Shown: positions 14,459 through 23,666, counted from the first letter of the stretch. The stretch: DNA of 64,000 nt from CAJWKT01 sp964465375 (GCA_964465375.1 CAYXIJ010000012.1:5374-69373), one strand, 5' to 3'. Numbers and translations are program-made. Notes: generated from the sequence alone by a model not told the origin.

Positions 14459-15973
14459 ATGAGCAGAGAAATATTAATGGTTGTCGACGCCGTTTCAAAC
14501 GAGAAGGGGGTCGAAAAAGAAGTGATTTTTGAGGCTATTGAAGCGGCGTTGGCTTCAGCGGCAAAAAAGCGTTCCGGCGAGGATATCGATGTAAGGGTTT
14601 CGATTGATCGAGCGACGGGCGAATATGACACATTTCGTCGTTGGGCAGTTTTTGCTAATGAGTCAGATGAGCTAGAGGAGCCCGCACACGAACTGCGCTT
14701 AGAGGATGCAGTTGACGTAGATGCTTCAGCTGAGCCAGGTGGTTTTGTGGAAGAGCCTATGGATTCCGTAGGCTTTGGTCGGATAGAAGCGCAGGCCGCC
14801 AAGCAAGTAATTGTGCAGAAAGTCCGCGAAGCCGAGCGTGAGCAGGTAGTTGAGGAGTATGAGGGACGTGAGGGCGAACTTGTTAGCGGAATCGTTAAGC
14901 GAGTCGATCGAAGTGGTACCTATGTTGATTTGGGGGGTAACGCTGAGGGCTTTGTTAGGCGCGAGGATCTTATTCCTCGGGAGCCAGTTAAGCCTCAGGA
15001 TCGAGTTAAAGGGCTTTTGAGGGAAGTCAGCACCGAATTAAGGGGGCCCCAGCTTTTTTTGACTCGTAGTGCGCCAGATTTTTTGATTGAGCTTTTCAAA
15101 CTTGAGGTGCCTGAGGTAGGTCAGGGCCTTATCGAAATTTTGGGTGCAGCTAGAGACCCAGGCCTGCGAGCAAAAATTGCGGTAAAAAGTAATGATAAGC
15201 GCATTGATCCAGTGGGGGCTTGTGTTGGTATGCGCGGTTCGCGGGTACAAGCCGTTTCTAACGAGTTAGCTGGCGAGCGTGTTGATATTATTTTGCACGA
15301 TGAGAATCCAGCTCAATTTGTAATTAATGCTATGTCTCCAGCCGATGTGATATCGATTGTTGTAGATGAAGAAAGCCACAGTATGGATCTTGCGGTTGAT
15401 GAAGAGAAACTTTCGCAGGCTATTGGGCGGGGAGGTCAGAATATTAGATTGGCCAGCGAGCTGACTGGCTGGGAACTAAATGTTATGACTGAATCTGATG
15501 CGGAGGAGAAAAATGAGCAGGAATCTCGGGAGATGTCGCGGGTATTCATGGAGGAGCTTGATGTCGATGAGGACGTAGCCGTGATTCTAGTGCAGGAAGG
15601 TTTTTCTTCCCTTGAAGAAATTGCATATGTACCAGAGAAGGAACTTTTAGCTATTCAGGAGTTTAATGAAGATATTGTAAACGAGTTGAGGGCCCGGGCT
15701 CGAGATGTATTAATCACAAAGGCAATAGTTAGCGAAGAGGTTATTGATCAGTCAGAGCCAGCAGCCGATCTACTTGCTCTTGAGGGGATGGATAAAGAGC
15801 TTGCTTTCGAGCTAGCTAGTCGGGGGATTGTGACTCGCGAGGATTTAGCTGAGCAGGCAGTTGACGACCTAGGAGACATAGAAACTTTAGATCCAGAAAG
15901 AGCGGCCACTCTGATCATGACTGCAAGGGCTCACTGGTTTGAGGACACTGATGAAGAGGAGACTCAGGAGTAA
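14459..15973 (+). CDS. nusA: Transcription termination/antitermination factor NusA
   Basis: 504 residues, full length for a gammaproteobacterial NusA. The N-terminal RNA polymerase-binding domain covers about residues 1-125, S1 about 135-200 (GIVKRVDRSGTYVDLGG), and two KH domains about 205-345 (GACVGMRGSRVQAV and QAIGRGGQNIRLASELTGW with their GxxG loops). Two acidic C-terminal repeats follow, ending in an Asp/Glu-rich tail, as in E. coli NusA. It controls pausing, termination and antitermination. It sits 28 bases after rimP and 3 bases before infB. Confidence 0.97.
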   Translation: MSREILMVVDAVSNEKGVEKEVIFEAIEAALASAAKKRSGEDIDVRVSIDRATGEYDTFRRWAVFANESDELEEPAHELRLEDAVDVDASAEPGGFVEEPMDSVGFGRIEAQAAKQVIVQKVREAEREQVVEEYEGREGELVSGIVKRVDRSGTYVDLGGNAEGFVRREDLIPREPVKPQDRVKGLLREVSTELRGPQLFLTRSAPDFLIELFKLEVPEVGQGLIEILGAARDPGLRAKIAVKSNDKRIDPVGACVGMRGSRVQAVSNELAGERVDIILHDENPAQFVINAMSPADVISIVVDEESHSMDLAVDEEKLSQAIGRGGQNIRLASELTGWELNVMTESDAEEKNEQESREMSRVFMEELDVDEDVAVILVQEGFSSLEEIAYVPEKELLAIQEFNEDIVNELRARARDVLITKAIVSEEVIDQSEPAADLLALEGMDKELAFELASRGIVTREDLAEQAVDDLGDIETLDPERAATLIMTARAHWFEDTDEEETQE

Positions 15974-15976
15974 CTT

Positions 15977-18529
15977 ATGCCAGAGATAAAAGTCACCGAG
16001 TTTGCGGACATTTTGAAGGTGCCTATTGAGCGGTTACTAGACCAGCTGAAGGAGGCGGGTATTGAGGTGTCTAGCAGCGATGACACTATTAGCGAGGACG
16101 CGAAACTTGAACTCTTGACGCATCTTCGCAAGTCTCACGGTCGCAAGGATCCTGGGGCAGCTTCTCCTGGGAAAATAACCCTTAACCGCAAATCCCAGAG
16201 CGAGATAAGGTTGGCCAGTGGTAAGGGGCAAGCGCGCACGGTAAGCGTGGAGGTAAGAAGTAAGCGAACTTACATAAAGCGGAATATTCTTGAGGAGCAG
16301 GCGCGCGAACAACAGGAGGTATTGGATCAAGAGCTGCGTTTAAAGGAAGAAGCGCAAGCTGAGTTGGAGAGGGCTGCCAAGGCACAGGTAGAGCAGGAAG
16401 AAAAGCAGAAGGAAGACGAGAAACAGCGCAAAGAAGCAGAGGCCAAGGAGAGGGAAAAGGAAGCTAAGCTCCAAGAGGAAAAAGTTAATCAGCGCAAAGC
16501 AGCCCAGGAAGGGGCCCGTCGTGAGGCCGAAGAAAAAAGGCGGATTGCTGAAGAAGAAGCGAAAGAAAAAGCCGGTCAGCGACGCTTGGAAAAGGAAAGA
16601 CAGAGGCGCCAACGGGGGGGCGGTGTCAATGACCTTGCTAGTCCAGATCGGACGTTGCATGTTGCTGAGGGCGCTAGCGCTCGGCGTCGGAAGCGTCGAC
16701 CCCGTCGGCGTACAGCTCACGTTAGTGTAGATGCCCAGCACGGGTTTGAGCGACCCACTGAACCTGTGGTACGGGAGGTAGAGGTCCCAGAAACCATTGC
16801 AGTGAGTGAAATTGCTCAACGTATGGCTGTCAAAGCTAACGATGTGATTAAAGTTCTTATGGAAATGGGAATGATGGTCACTATCAATAAAGTAATTGAT
16901 CAGGATACTGCAGTGCTAGTGGTGGAAGAAATGGGTCATACCGCAAAACCACTTAAAGACGAGGGGATCGAGGCACAACTCCTTGAGTCTCACGACAAAG
17001 GGACTGACGAGGCTGATTTTGAAACTCGCGCTCCGGTTGTGACGGTTATGGGTCATGTAGATCATGGAAAGACTTCATTGCTTGATTGCATTAGGCGAAC
17101 CCAGGTTGCTGCGAATGAGGCGGGAGGAATAACCCAACACATAGGGGCATATAGTGTTAAGACGGAAAGGGGACCTATCACGTTTCTTGATACCCCCGGT
17201 CACGCTGCTTTTACGGCAATGCGCGCCAGAGGTGCGCAAGTCACTGATGTAGTGGTACTAGTGGTAGCAGCTGACGACGGTGTGATGCCGCAGACCATAG
17301 AAGCTATACAGCACGCAAAGGCAGCAGAAGTTCCGCTCGTTGTTGCCGTCAATAAAGTTGACCTTGAATCTGCCGATCTTGATCGAGTCCGCAATGAGCT
17401 TTCGCAGCATGAAGTCATTCCAGAGGAATGGGGCGGGGAAAATCTTTTTGTGAATGTTTCTGCTAAGTCAGGCGAGGGGGTGGATAAGTTGCTTGAGGCT
17501 ATTCTTCTTCAAGCTGAGGTGCTTGATCTTAAGGCAACCAGCAAGGGTCCTGCGGCTGGCGTTGTTTTGGAGTCCAGCTTAGAACGGGGCCGCGGCGCAG
17601 TAGCAACAGTGTTAGTGAGCAAGGGATCTTTGCAGCTAGGAGATATTCTATTGGCCGGGCAGGAATATGGCCGGATTCGAGCAATGATCGACGAAGGTGG
17701 CGGCACTATAGAAAAAGCTGGGCCATCAAGGCCCGTTGCAGTACTTGGTTTATCAGGGTTACCAGCGGCGGGTGATGAAATATTGGTTGTAACCGATGAG
17801 CGTAAGGCGCGCGAGGTAGCCGAGTTTCGTCATGTTAAAGAGCGTGATATTAAGTTAGCCCGGCAGTTATCGGCTAGCCCTGAGGATGTTTTCAGTCAAA
17901 TGGAAGGGGAGCTTGCCAAGAGTTTGCCGATTGTCATAAAAGCAGATGTTCATGGTAGTTCCGAGGCCCTTAAAGATGCACTTGTAAATCTCTCCACTGA
18001 GGAAGTTGGAGTAGTAGCGGTTGTCAGCGGTGTTGGAGGTATAACAGAATCTGATATTCAATTAGCCGCTGCTTCAAATGCTGTGGTTATCGGTTTCAAT
18101 GTGCGCGCCGACGGAGCTGCTCGTAAGGCAATCAAGGAGACAGGTGTCGATGTTCGGTATTACAGTATTGTTTATGAAGCTATTGATGATGTTAAGGGAG
18201 CAGTTAATGGATTATTGGCCCCAGAGATCCGCGAAGAAATTCTTGGGCTTGCAGAGGTTCGAGACGTATTTCGCTCCCCGAACCTTGGAAAAGTAGCCGG
18301 TTGCATGGTGATGGATGGCTTTGTAAAGCGTAGCAGCCCAATTCGTGTTTTGAGGGACAATGTAGTTATTTATGAGGGCGAACTTGAGTCGCTGCGCCGC
18401 TTTAAAGATGATGTGACAGATGTCCGCGCTGGAACCGAATGCGGTATCGGTGTAAAAAATTACAATGATGTGAAAGTTGGCGACCAGATTGAATGCTATG
18501 AGCGAAAAGAAATCGCCAAAACTATCTGA
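15977..18529 (+). CDS. infB: Translation initiation factor IF-2
   Basis: 850 residues. An IF2-N domain opens the protein (KVTEFADILKVPIERLLDQL), followed by a long charged helix rich in Lys, Glu and Ala at about residues 100-220. A second IF2-N domain leads into the GTPase at about residue 352. G1 is GHVDHGKT, G3 is DTPGHAAFTAMRARGA and G4 is NKVD. Domains II, III and the fMet-tRNA-binding C-terminus are complete. It places initiator tRNA on the 30S subunit. The stop overlaps the rbfA start (TGATG), so the two are coupled. Confidence 0.97.
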   Translation: MPEIKVTEFADILKVPIERLLDQLKEAGIEVSSSDDTISEDAKLELLTHLRKSHGRKDPGAASPGKITLNRKSQSEIRLASGKGQARTVSVEVRSKRTYIKRNILEEQAREQQEVLDQELRLKEEAQAELERAAKAQVEQEEKQKEDEKQRKEAEAKEREKEAKLQEEKVNQRKAAQEGARREAEEKRRIAEEEAKEKAGQRRLEKERQRRQRGGGVNDLASPDRTLHVAEGASARRRKRRPRRRTAHVSVDAQHGFERPTEPVVREVEVPETIAVSEIAQRMAVKANDVIKVLMEMGMMVTINKVIDQDTAVLVVEEMGHTAKPLKDEGIEAQLLESHDKGTDEADFETRAPVVTVMGHVDHGKTSLLDCIRRTQVAANEAGGITQHIGAYSVKTERGPITFLDTPGHAAFTAMRARGAQVTDVVVLVVAADDGVMPQTIEAIQHAKAAEVPLVVAVNKVDLESADLDRVRNELSQHEVIPEEWGGENLFVNVSAKSGEGVDKLLEAILLQAEVLDLKATSKGPAAGVVLESSLERGRGAVATVLVSKGSLQLGDILLAGQEYGRIRAMIDEGGGTIEKAGPSRPVAVLGLSGLPAAGDEILVVTDERKAREVAEFRHVKERDIKLARQLSASPEDVFSQMEGELAKSLPIVIKADVHGSSEALKDALVNLSTEEVGVVAVVSGVGGITESDIQLAAASNAVVIGFNVRADGAARKAIKETGVDVRYYSIVYEAIDDVKGAVNGLLAPEIREEILGLAEVRDVFRSPNLGKVAGCMVMDGFVKRSSPIRVLRDNVVIYEGELESLRRFKDDVTDVRAGTECGIGVKNYNDVKVGDQIECYERKEIAKTI

Positions 18530-18903
18530 TGCCCCGTGAGTATCCCAGGAAGCTGCGCGTAGAATCCCAGCTCAAGCGAATCTTGAACGACCTTCTCCGT
18601 GACTCAGTGAAAGATCCGCGCCTAAAGGGAATTCGAGTTACGGCAATTAATCTTAGTAATGATTTAGGTGTCGCAAAGATTTTTTTTAGTACTTTTAAGC
18701 CGGATGAAAGCCCTGTTCCAGCAGAAGCTGCTCTAGTTAAGGCAGCTGGTTTTTTACGTACACGCGCCGGTGAAGTTTTGCGCATACACCGTGTACCAGA
18801 ACTAAGATTTCATCACGACGATAGCGCAAAACTTGGGTTAAAAATTACCAGGCTTATCGAGGAAGCTTCCCTTAAGCAGGAACCAGGCGTTCCTCCTGAA
18901 TAA
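18529..18903 (+). CDS. rbfA: 30S ribosome-binding factor RbfA
   Basis: 124 residues. RbfA binds the 16S rRNA 5' domain during cold-sensitive 30S maturation. The family pattern is visible: an RVESQLKRILNDLLRDSVKDPRL helix segment at the start (split here by Leu/Asn variation), the VTAINLSNDLGVAKIFFSTF strand near residue 35-55, and LRIHRVPELRFHHDDS near 90. The short C-terminal tail is Pro/Glu-rich. Its ATG shares one base with the infB stop. Confidence 0.95.
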   Translation: MPREYPRKLRVESQLKRILNDLLRDSVKDPRLKGIRVTAINLSNDLGVAKIFFSTFKPDESPVPAEAALVKAAGFLRTRAGEVLRIHRVPELRFHHDDSAKLGLKITRLIEEASLKQEPGVPPE

Positions 18904-18926
18904 TATTAAGATCAAGGGAGCTACAA

Positions 18927-19859
18927 GTGGTAGCAAAAAGATCCAAAAAGGCTCGGGAAATAAATGGAATTGTATTGCTCAATAAGCCACTTGGTGTGAC
19001 GTCAAACCAGGCTCTTCAACAAATAAAAAAACTATTTGTAGCAGTGAAAGCCGGACATGCAGGAACCTTGGATCCTCTTGCTACAGGAATGCTTCCCATC
19101 TGCTTCGGATTTGCTACTAGATTGTCATCGTACTTGTTTGATTCAGAGAAGTCCTACACGGTTTGTGGTGAATTGGGAGTAGCTACGGACACCGGGGACA
19201 CAGAAGGCAAAGTGATCCTCGAGGGCCGCAAGTTAAATATAAGCCAAGCAAAACTTGCGTCAACCTTAGAATTATTTTTGGGCCATATAGAGCAAGTTCC
19301 ACCAATGCATTCTGCACTCAAGTACAAGGGCAGGCGTCTTTACGATTTTGCTCGCCAAGGCATTGATATAGAAAGAGAGGCACGCAAGATCTACATCTCA
19401 TCGATCTCGCTTATTAGGTACCACTGGCCTGAGTTTGTTTTTACTGTATCTTGCTCCAAGGGAACCTATATGCGTACGCTTGTTCAGGATATCGCTAACC
19501 GGCTTGGAACTTGTGCTCATGTTCGCTCTCTGCATCGGAACACAGTACAGCCGTTCAGAGAGGAACAGATGGTGGGAATGCCTATTTTTCGCAGCTTTGC
19601 AGAAGAAGGACTTGATAGGCTCGGTGAGCTCCTTTTGCCGCCAGACGAGGCAATTGCTTGCTGGCCTCGAGTACTGATAAGTGACGTGAAAAGGATTAAG
19701 CTGCTTCGTGGTCAAGCTGTTGAGGCTGAGTCTCAATGGCCACAAAGTCAAGTAAGACTCTACTCTTCGCACGAGAAGTTGTTCGGTGTGGGAGAGGTTT
19801 TGGCGGAGGGTAAACTTGTTCCTCGGAAGATGATGGCAGACCCAGCCGCTTGGAATTAA
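18927..19859 (+). CDS. truB: tRNA pseudouridine(55) synthase TruB
   Basis: 310 residues from a GTG with GGGAGC upstream. TruB converts U55 of the T-loop in tRNAs. Motif I is GIVLLNKPLGVTSNQAL, and the catalytic loop GHAGTLDPLATGMLP places the nucleophile at Asp49. Motif III is the Cys-bearing SCSKGTYMRTLVQDI near residue 175. A PUA-like C-terminal domain follows from about residue 240. It lies 23 bases after rbfA. A likely rpsO promoter begins within its last codons. Confidence 0.96.
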   Translation: MVAKRSKKAREINGIVLLNKPLGVTSNQALQQIKKLFVAVKAGHAGTLDPLATGMLPICFGFATRLSSYLFDSEKSYTVCGELGVATDTGDTEGKVILEGRKLNISQAKLASTLELFLGHIEQVPPMHSALKYKGRRLYDFARQGIDIEREARKIYISSISLIRYHWPEFVFTVSCSKGTYMRTLVQDIANRLGTCAHVRSLHRNTVQPFREEQMVGMPIFRSFAEEGLDRLGELLLPPDEAIACWPRVLISDVKRIKLLRGQAVEAESQWPQSQVRLYSSHEKLFGVGEVLAEGKLVPRKMMADPAAWN

Positions 19860-19879
19860 AAGAATTGGGCGAGTACAAT
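19850..19879 (+). promoter_or_regulatory. Predicted sigma70 promoter for rpsO
   Basis: TTGGAA (19850-19855) and TACAAT (19874-19879) are separated by 18 bases and lie about 70 bases before rpsO. A separate rpsO-pnp promoter at this place is known in E. coli; the boxes here are read by eye only. Confidence 0.5.
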
Positions 19880-19946
19880 ACACCGATATTGAAGGCGCGA
19901 TAAAGAAGAAATTTGCTACGACAAGGGTAGTACGGAGTGATTTAGC

Positions 19947-20216
19947 ATGGCACAAAATTCTGGGCAGAAGTCCGATATCATTGCAGAGTACCGGCGTAGC
20001 TCTTCTGATACGGGGTCACCTGAAGTGCAGGTAGCACTTTTGTCAGCAAGGATTAATGAACTTTCAGGGCATCTAGATACCCACAAAAAAGATCATCATT
20101 CTCGACGTGGTTTACTTAGAATAGTTAACCAGCGGCGAAAGTTATTAGATTACCTAAAGGGGCGCGACCAGGGCCGCTACGAGGACTTAATTGCCCGGCT
20201 TGGGCTGAGACGTTGA
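19947..20216 (+). CDS. rpsO: 30S ribosomal protein S15
   Basis: 89 residues, the standard length. S15 binds the 16S central domain and forms bridge B4. The signature DTGSPEVQVALLSARINELSGHL is complete near residues 21-43, followed by HKKDHHSRRGLLRIVNQRRKLLDYLK and the RYEDLIARLGLRR end. It lies between truB and pnp, as in other Gammaproteobacteria. In E. coli S15 represses its own mRNA; no matching pseudoknot was verified here. Confidence 0.98.
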   Translation: MAQNSGQKSDIIAEYRRSSSDTGSPEVQVALLSARINELSGHLDTHKKDHHSRRGLLRIVNQRRKLLDYLKGRDQGRYEDLIARLGLRR

Positions 20217-20315
20217 GTTTCAATTTTTATCTATTTATAGCCGGATGATTGCCTCCGGGCTGGATGGCTTTGATTTGGTGAGTTTCTTCCGAGACTGAGA
20301 TTTTTATTAAAGGAA

Positions 20316-22415
20316 ATGGACAGAGTGAAAGTCAGTAGAACATTCAAATATGGGGCCCATGATGTAACCATCGAGACTGGGGAGATTGCACGACAGGCCG
20401 ATGGAGCAGTTCTTGTCAGTATGGGTGATACGGTGGTACTGGTTACTGCTGTCGGTGAGAAGGGACAAGGTGAAGCCAGGTCATTTTTTCCTCTCACCGT
20501 GAATTATCAGGAAAAAACATATGCTGCCGGTCGAATACCCGGTGGGTTTTTTAAACGTGAAGGCCGTCCAAGCGAAAAAGAAACCCTTACCTCGAGACTT
20601 ATTGATCGCCCCGTGCGGCCCCTTTTTCCAAAGGGCTATATGAATAATGTTCAGGTTATAGCTACGGTTGTCTCAATCGATCCAGAAATTGACCCAGATA
20701 TCCCCTCGTTGTTAGGAGCTTCTGCTGCTCTTACTTTATCCGGATTGCCTTTTCAGGGGCCTATTGCTGCTGCACGGGTTGGTTATGCAGATGGAGAGTT
20801 TCTCCTAAACCCATCTAGAGCCGATCTTAAAGATTCCAAGCTTGATTTGGTGGTTGCCGGTACGGAAAACGCTGTTCTCATGGTTGAATCTGAGGCAGCG
20901 TGCCTGACAGAGAGTGATATGTTGGGCGCGGTAATGTTTGGTCATGAGGCTATGCAGGCAGCAATTAACTGCATAAGGGATCTGTCAGATGAGGCAGGAA
21001 GAGTTCCTGTTGAGTGGCGCGCACCGTCGGAAGACGAATCTCTGGCTAAATCTGTTAAAGAGGCAGTAGGAACAAGCGTGGATAAGGCATATTCAATTGC
21101 CGACAAACAGGAACGTCTAGCAACCCTAAGAGACCTTAGGAGTGAGTTAACAGATACATTGGGAACCAAAGAACCAGATGGCTGGAGTACTGATCAGATT
21201 GAGAAACAATTTGGGAAGTTAGAAAAATCAACAGTGCGCGCTCGTGTGTTAGCTGGAGAGCGGCGTATTGATGGGCGTGACGCGAGTACAGTAAGACCTA
21301 TTCAAGCAGAAGTCGGGATTCTTCCTAGGGCTCACGGGTCGGCTTTATTCACTAGAGGCGAGACCCAGGCACTCGTAGTAAGCACGCTGGGGACAGGCAG
21401 GGATGCTCAAATTATTGATGCGCTGGAGGGAGAAAGAAAGGATCCCTTTATGCTTCATTACAACTTTCCTCCCTATTGTGTAGGGGAAACTGGCTTTATG
21501 AGTGGCCCAAAGCGCCGTGAAATTGGGCACGGACGGTTAGCCCGTCGTGGTGTAGAGGCAGTTATGCCAGATATGGAAGAGTTTCCTTATGTCATTCGGG
21601 TGGTATCAGAGATAACCGAATCTAATGGCTCCAGCTCCATGGCAACCGTTTGTGGCACAAGTCTGTCTTTAATGGACGCTGGTATTCCAATTTCAGCACC
21701 CGTGGCAGGTGTAGCGATGGGCCTAATAAAGGAGGGCGATAATTATGTGGTACTTACGGATATTCTAGGAGACGAAGATCACCTGGGTGACATGGACTTC
21801 AAGGTTGCCGGCACTTTGGAGGGAATTACTGCTCTGCAGATGGATATCAAGATCGATGGTATCACCCGTGAAATAATGGAAAACGCTTTGGAGCAGGCGC
21901 GCACGGGCAGGCTCCATATTCTAAGCGAGATGAGCAAAGCAATATCTGAATCTCGGGAAGAGATGTCAGAGTGGGCCCCAAGTATTATTACATTAAAGAT
22001 AAATCCAGAGAAAATAAGAGACGTAATAGGGAAAGGTGGTGCGGTGATTAGGGCACTCACCGAAGAAACTGGTGCGACAATAGATATTGACGATTCAAAC
22101 GATGGCACAATTCGAATCGCATCCGTAAATGCTGCCTCGGGGCAGGATGCACAGAACCGGATAAAGGACATTACTGCAGACATCGAAGTAGGAAAAATCT
22201 ACACAGGAAAGGTCGTTAAGATTATGGATTTTGGTGCTTTTGTCTCTATTTTGCCAGGCAAGGATGGTTTGGTGCACATTTCTCAGATATCCAGCGAGCG
22301 AGTAGAAAAGGTGAGCGATAAGCTCACTGAGGGGGACGAAATAAAAGTAAAAGTGCTAGAGGTAGATAGGCAAGGCCGCGTCCGTCTGAGTATGAGAGAT
22401 TTAGAAGAAGGCTAA
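20316..22415 (+). CDS. pnp: Polyribonucleotide nucleotidyltransferase (PNPase)
   Basis: 699 residues, full length. PNPase degrades RNA phosphorolytically 3' to 5' and is a degradosome partner. Two RNase PH domains flank an all-alpha domain (about residues 1-215 and 310-540). The KH domain has VIGKGGAVIRALTEETGA near 570, and the S1 domain has YTGKVVKIMDFGAFVSILPGKDGLVH near 630. The ATG at 20316 sits only one base after AAGGA; a GTG at 20325, ten bases from that same site, is the more probable start and would give MKVSRTFKYG. Both are in frame. Confidence 0.96.
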   Translation: MDRVKVSRTFKYGAHDVTIETGEIARQADGAVLVSMGDTVVLVTAVGEKGQGEARSFFPLTVNYQEKTYAAGRIPGGFFKREGRPSEKETLTSRLIDRPVRPLFPKGYMNNVQVIATVVSIDPEIDPDIPSLLGASAALTLSGLPFQGPIAAARVGYADGEFLLNPSRADLKDSKLDLVVAGTENAVLMVESEAACLTESDMLGAVMFGHEAMQAAINCIRDLSDEAGRVPVEWRAPSEDESLAKSVKEAVGTSVDKAYSIADKQERLATLRDLRSELTDTLGTKEPDGWSTDQIEKQFGKLEKSTVRARVLAGERRIDGRDASTVRPIQAEVGILPRAHGSALFTRGETQALVVSTLGTGRDAQIIDALEGERKDPFMLHYNFPPYCVGETGFMSGPKRREIGHGRLARRGVEAVMPDMEEFPYVIRVVSEITESNGSSSMATVCGTSLSLMDAGIPISAPVAGVAMGLIKEGDNYVVLTDILGDEDHLGDMDFKVAGTLEGITALQMDIKIDGITREIMENALEQARTGRLHILSEMSKAISESREEMSEWAPSIITLKINPEKIRDVIGKGGAVIRALTEETGATIDIDDSNDGTIRIASVNAASGQDAQNRIKDITADIEVGKIYTGKVVKIMDFGAFVSILPGKDGLVHISQISSERVEKVSDKLTEGDEIKVKVLEVDRQGRVRLSMRDLEEG

Positions 22416-22437
22416 TCAACCTAACTTCATAGCCTTC
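22407..22437. terminator. Possible bidirectional terminator between pnp and dksA
   Basis: GAAGGCTA (22407-22414) pairs with TAGCCTTC (22430-22437) around a 15-base loop; ATTCTTT follows on the plus strand and TTCT on the minus strand. The stem overlaps the pnp stop codon and lies between two convergent genes. The T-runs are weak. Confidence 0.45.
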
Positions 22438-22442
22438 ATTCT

Positions 22443-23162
22443 TTACCGGTAATAGTCTTCCCGATCACGGAACTGGCGTTCAGCTAGCTCCCTCCTTTCT
22501 TGAGCTTCGAGGCATAAAGTTGCTACTGGCCTGGCTTCTAGGCGTCTCAGTCCGATTTCCTCCCCGGTCTCTTCGCAGTAGCCATAAGTTTTTTCTTCTA
22601 TCCTCAAAAGAGCAGAATTGATTTTTTTTAATAACTTTCTTTCCCGGTCACGGGTCCGGAGTTCAAGGCCGAACTCAGATTCCTGGGTCGCGCGATCATT
22701 CGGATCAGGAAAATTAGAAGCCTCGTCTTTCATGTGAACCATAGTTCTGTCGACTTCCTCCATGAGCTCTCTCTTCCAAGCTGAGAGAATCTCAGCAAAG
22801 TGTTCCAATTGACCTTTACTCATGTAGTTTTCTCCACGTTTCGGGCGATAAGGCTTAAATCCCCTGAGTGGGCCATTTAGTAGGTTTGGTACGCGTGCTG
22901 TGCGGTGGGCCGGAGTTGCACGTTTTTTTCTTTCTATTTTCTTTTTGGCTACTTTCTTTTTGGCTACTTTCTTTTTCGGCGGTTTTCTTGATTTAGCTGC
23001 TTTTTTGTACGATTTTTTCGAATTTTTTTTACGGCTAGGAGATTTTTTCGTTGATTTTTTTTGAGTAGATTTTTTGAGCGCAGGCTTTTTTGCTACCTTT
23101 TTTCTCGCAGCATGCCCCGCCTTCCTGCTTCTCTTTTTGGTGGTTGTTTTCTTAGTTGCCAT
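22443..23162 (-). CDS. dksA: DksA-type RNA polymerase-binding factor with histone-like tail and incomplete zinc finger
   Basis: 239 residues against about 150 for ordinary DksA. Residues 1-95 are a Lys/Ala/Ser/Arg-rich tail like histone H1 or AlgP, including a KKKVA repeat. The DksA proper begins near residue 100 (FKPYRPKRGENYM) and closely follows the family. The coiled-coil tip residues Asp153, Asp156 and Ala158 (PDPNDRA) that enter the RNA polymerase secondary channel are kept. The C4 zinc finger is not: the first pair is Cys196/Thr199 (CEET) and the second Cys217/Ala220 (CLEA). That resembles zinc-independent DksA2 of Pseudomonas. It should mediate ppGpp-dependent transcription control, and the tail could bind DNA or RNA (inference). 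It is convergent with pnp. Confidence 0.9.
   Translation of the reverse strand: MATKKTTTKKRSRKAGHAARKKVAKKPALKKSTQKKSTKKSPSRKKNSKKSYKKAAKSRKPPKKKVAKKKVAKKKIERKKRATPAHRTARVPNLLNGPLRGFKPYRPKRGENYMSKGQLEHFAEILSAWKRELMEEVDRTMVHMKDEASNFPDPNDRATQESEFGLELRTRDRERKLLKKINSALLRIEEKTYGYCEETGEEIGLRRLEARPVATLCLEAQERRELAERQFRDREDYYR
22947..22976. repeat. 15-bp tandem repeat in the DksA tail
   Basis: The unit GGCTACTTTCTTTTT occurs twice in direct tandem (22947-22961 and 22962-22976) and encodes KKKVA twice on the minus strand. Slippage at such repeats could change tail length in steps of five residues. Confidence 0.85.
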
Positions 23163-23267
23163 ATTTACGCATTAGCATAAAAATCAAGAGGCGGGGATTA
23201 TACAGATAGAGAGGCAGAGGGGAAGTACTGGGCAGCATAAAACCAGTGATATTTTATATTGTATCAG

Positions 23268-23666
23268 TCAAGTCTGGGTGCTTGAGTTGATGCTAGTTTC
23301 TTCAGCAATTACCGTCGTGTAGATACCGCCTCTGACGTTGAATTTTGCGGTCAATCGAATAAATCTAGGATGCAGGGTATCCTCAAGGTCACTCAATATT
23401 TTATTCGTGACGGCTTCATGATAGGTTCCAATATTCCTGTAGCCGGAGATGTACTTCTTAAGGGACTTAAGCTCTATACAGAGAGCATCTGGTATGTATT
23501 CTAGGCGTAAGGTTGCAAAGTCCGGTTGGCCAGTCTTTGGGCAAAGGCAGGTAAACTCTGGTATACGTATCCTAATCATGTAATCCCTGCTTAGATGAGG
23601 GTGTTCAAAGGTTTCCAGGGTACTCTTTTCGTTGCTAGGGTCGCCTGTTTTGGGAGGGGTTGTCAT
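23268..23666 (-). CDS. queF: NADPH-dependent 7-cyano-7-deazaguanine reductase, unimodular type
   Basis: 132 residues. QueF reduces preQ0 to preQ1 in queuosine synthesis. The thioimide-forming Cys lies in FTCLCPKTGQPDFA near residue 42 and the QueF motif is ELKSLKKYI near 69, followed by YRNIGTYHE. The C-terminal FNVRGGIYTTV is also conserved. This is the short type I arrangement, as in Bacillus; many Gammaproteobacteria, including E. coli, have a bimodular protein of about 280 residues. It is divergent from smc, with about 130 bases between them. Confidence 0.92.
   Translation of the reverse strand: MTTPPKTGDPSNEKSTLETFEHPHLSRDYMIRIRIPEFTCLCPKTGQPDFATLRLEYIPDALCIELKSLKKYISGYRNIGTYHEAVTNKILSDLEDTLHPRFIRLTAKFNVRGGIYTTVIAEETSINSSTQT

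Noticed and set aside
20217..20315. rpsO terminator/pnp RNase III leader hairpin
   Set aside because: AGCCGGA and TCCGGGCT pair only imperfectly and no T-run follows, so neither a terminator nor a processing site can be supported by eye.
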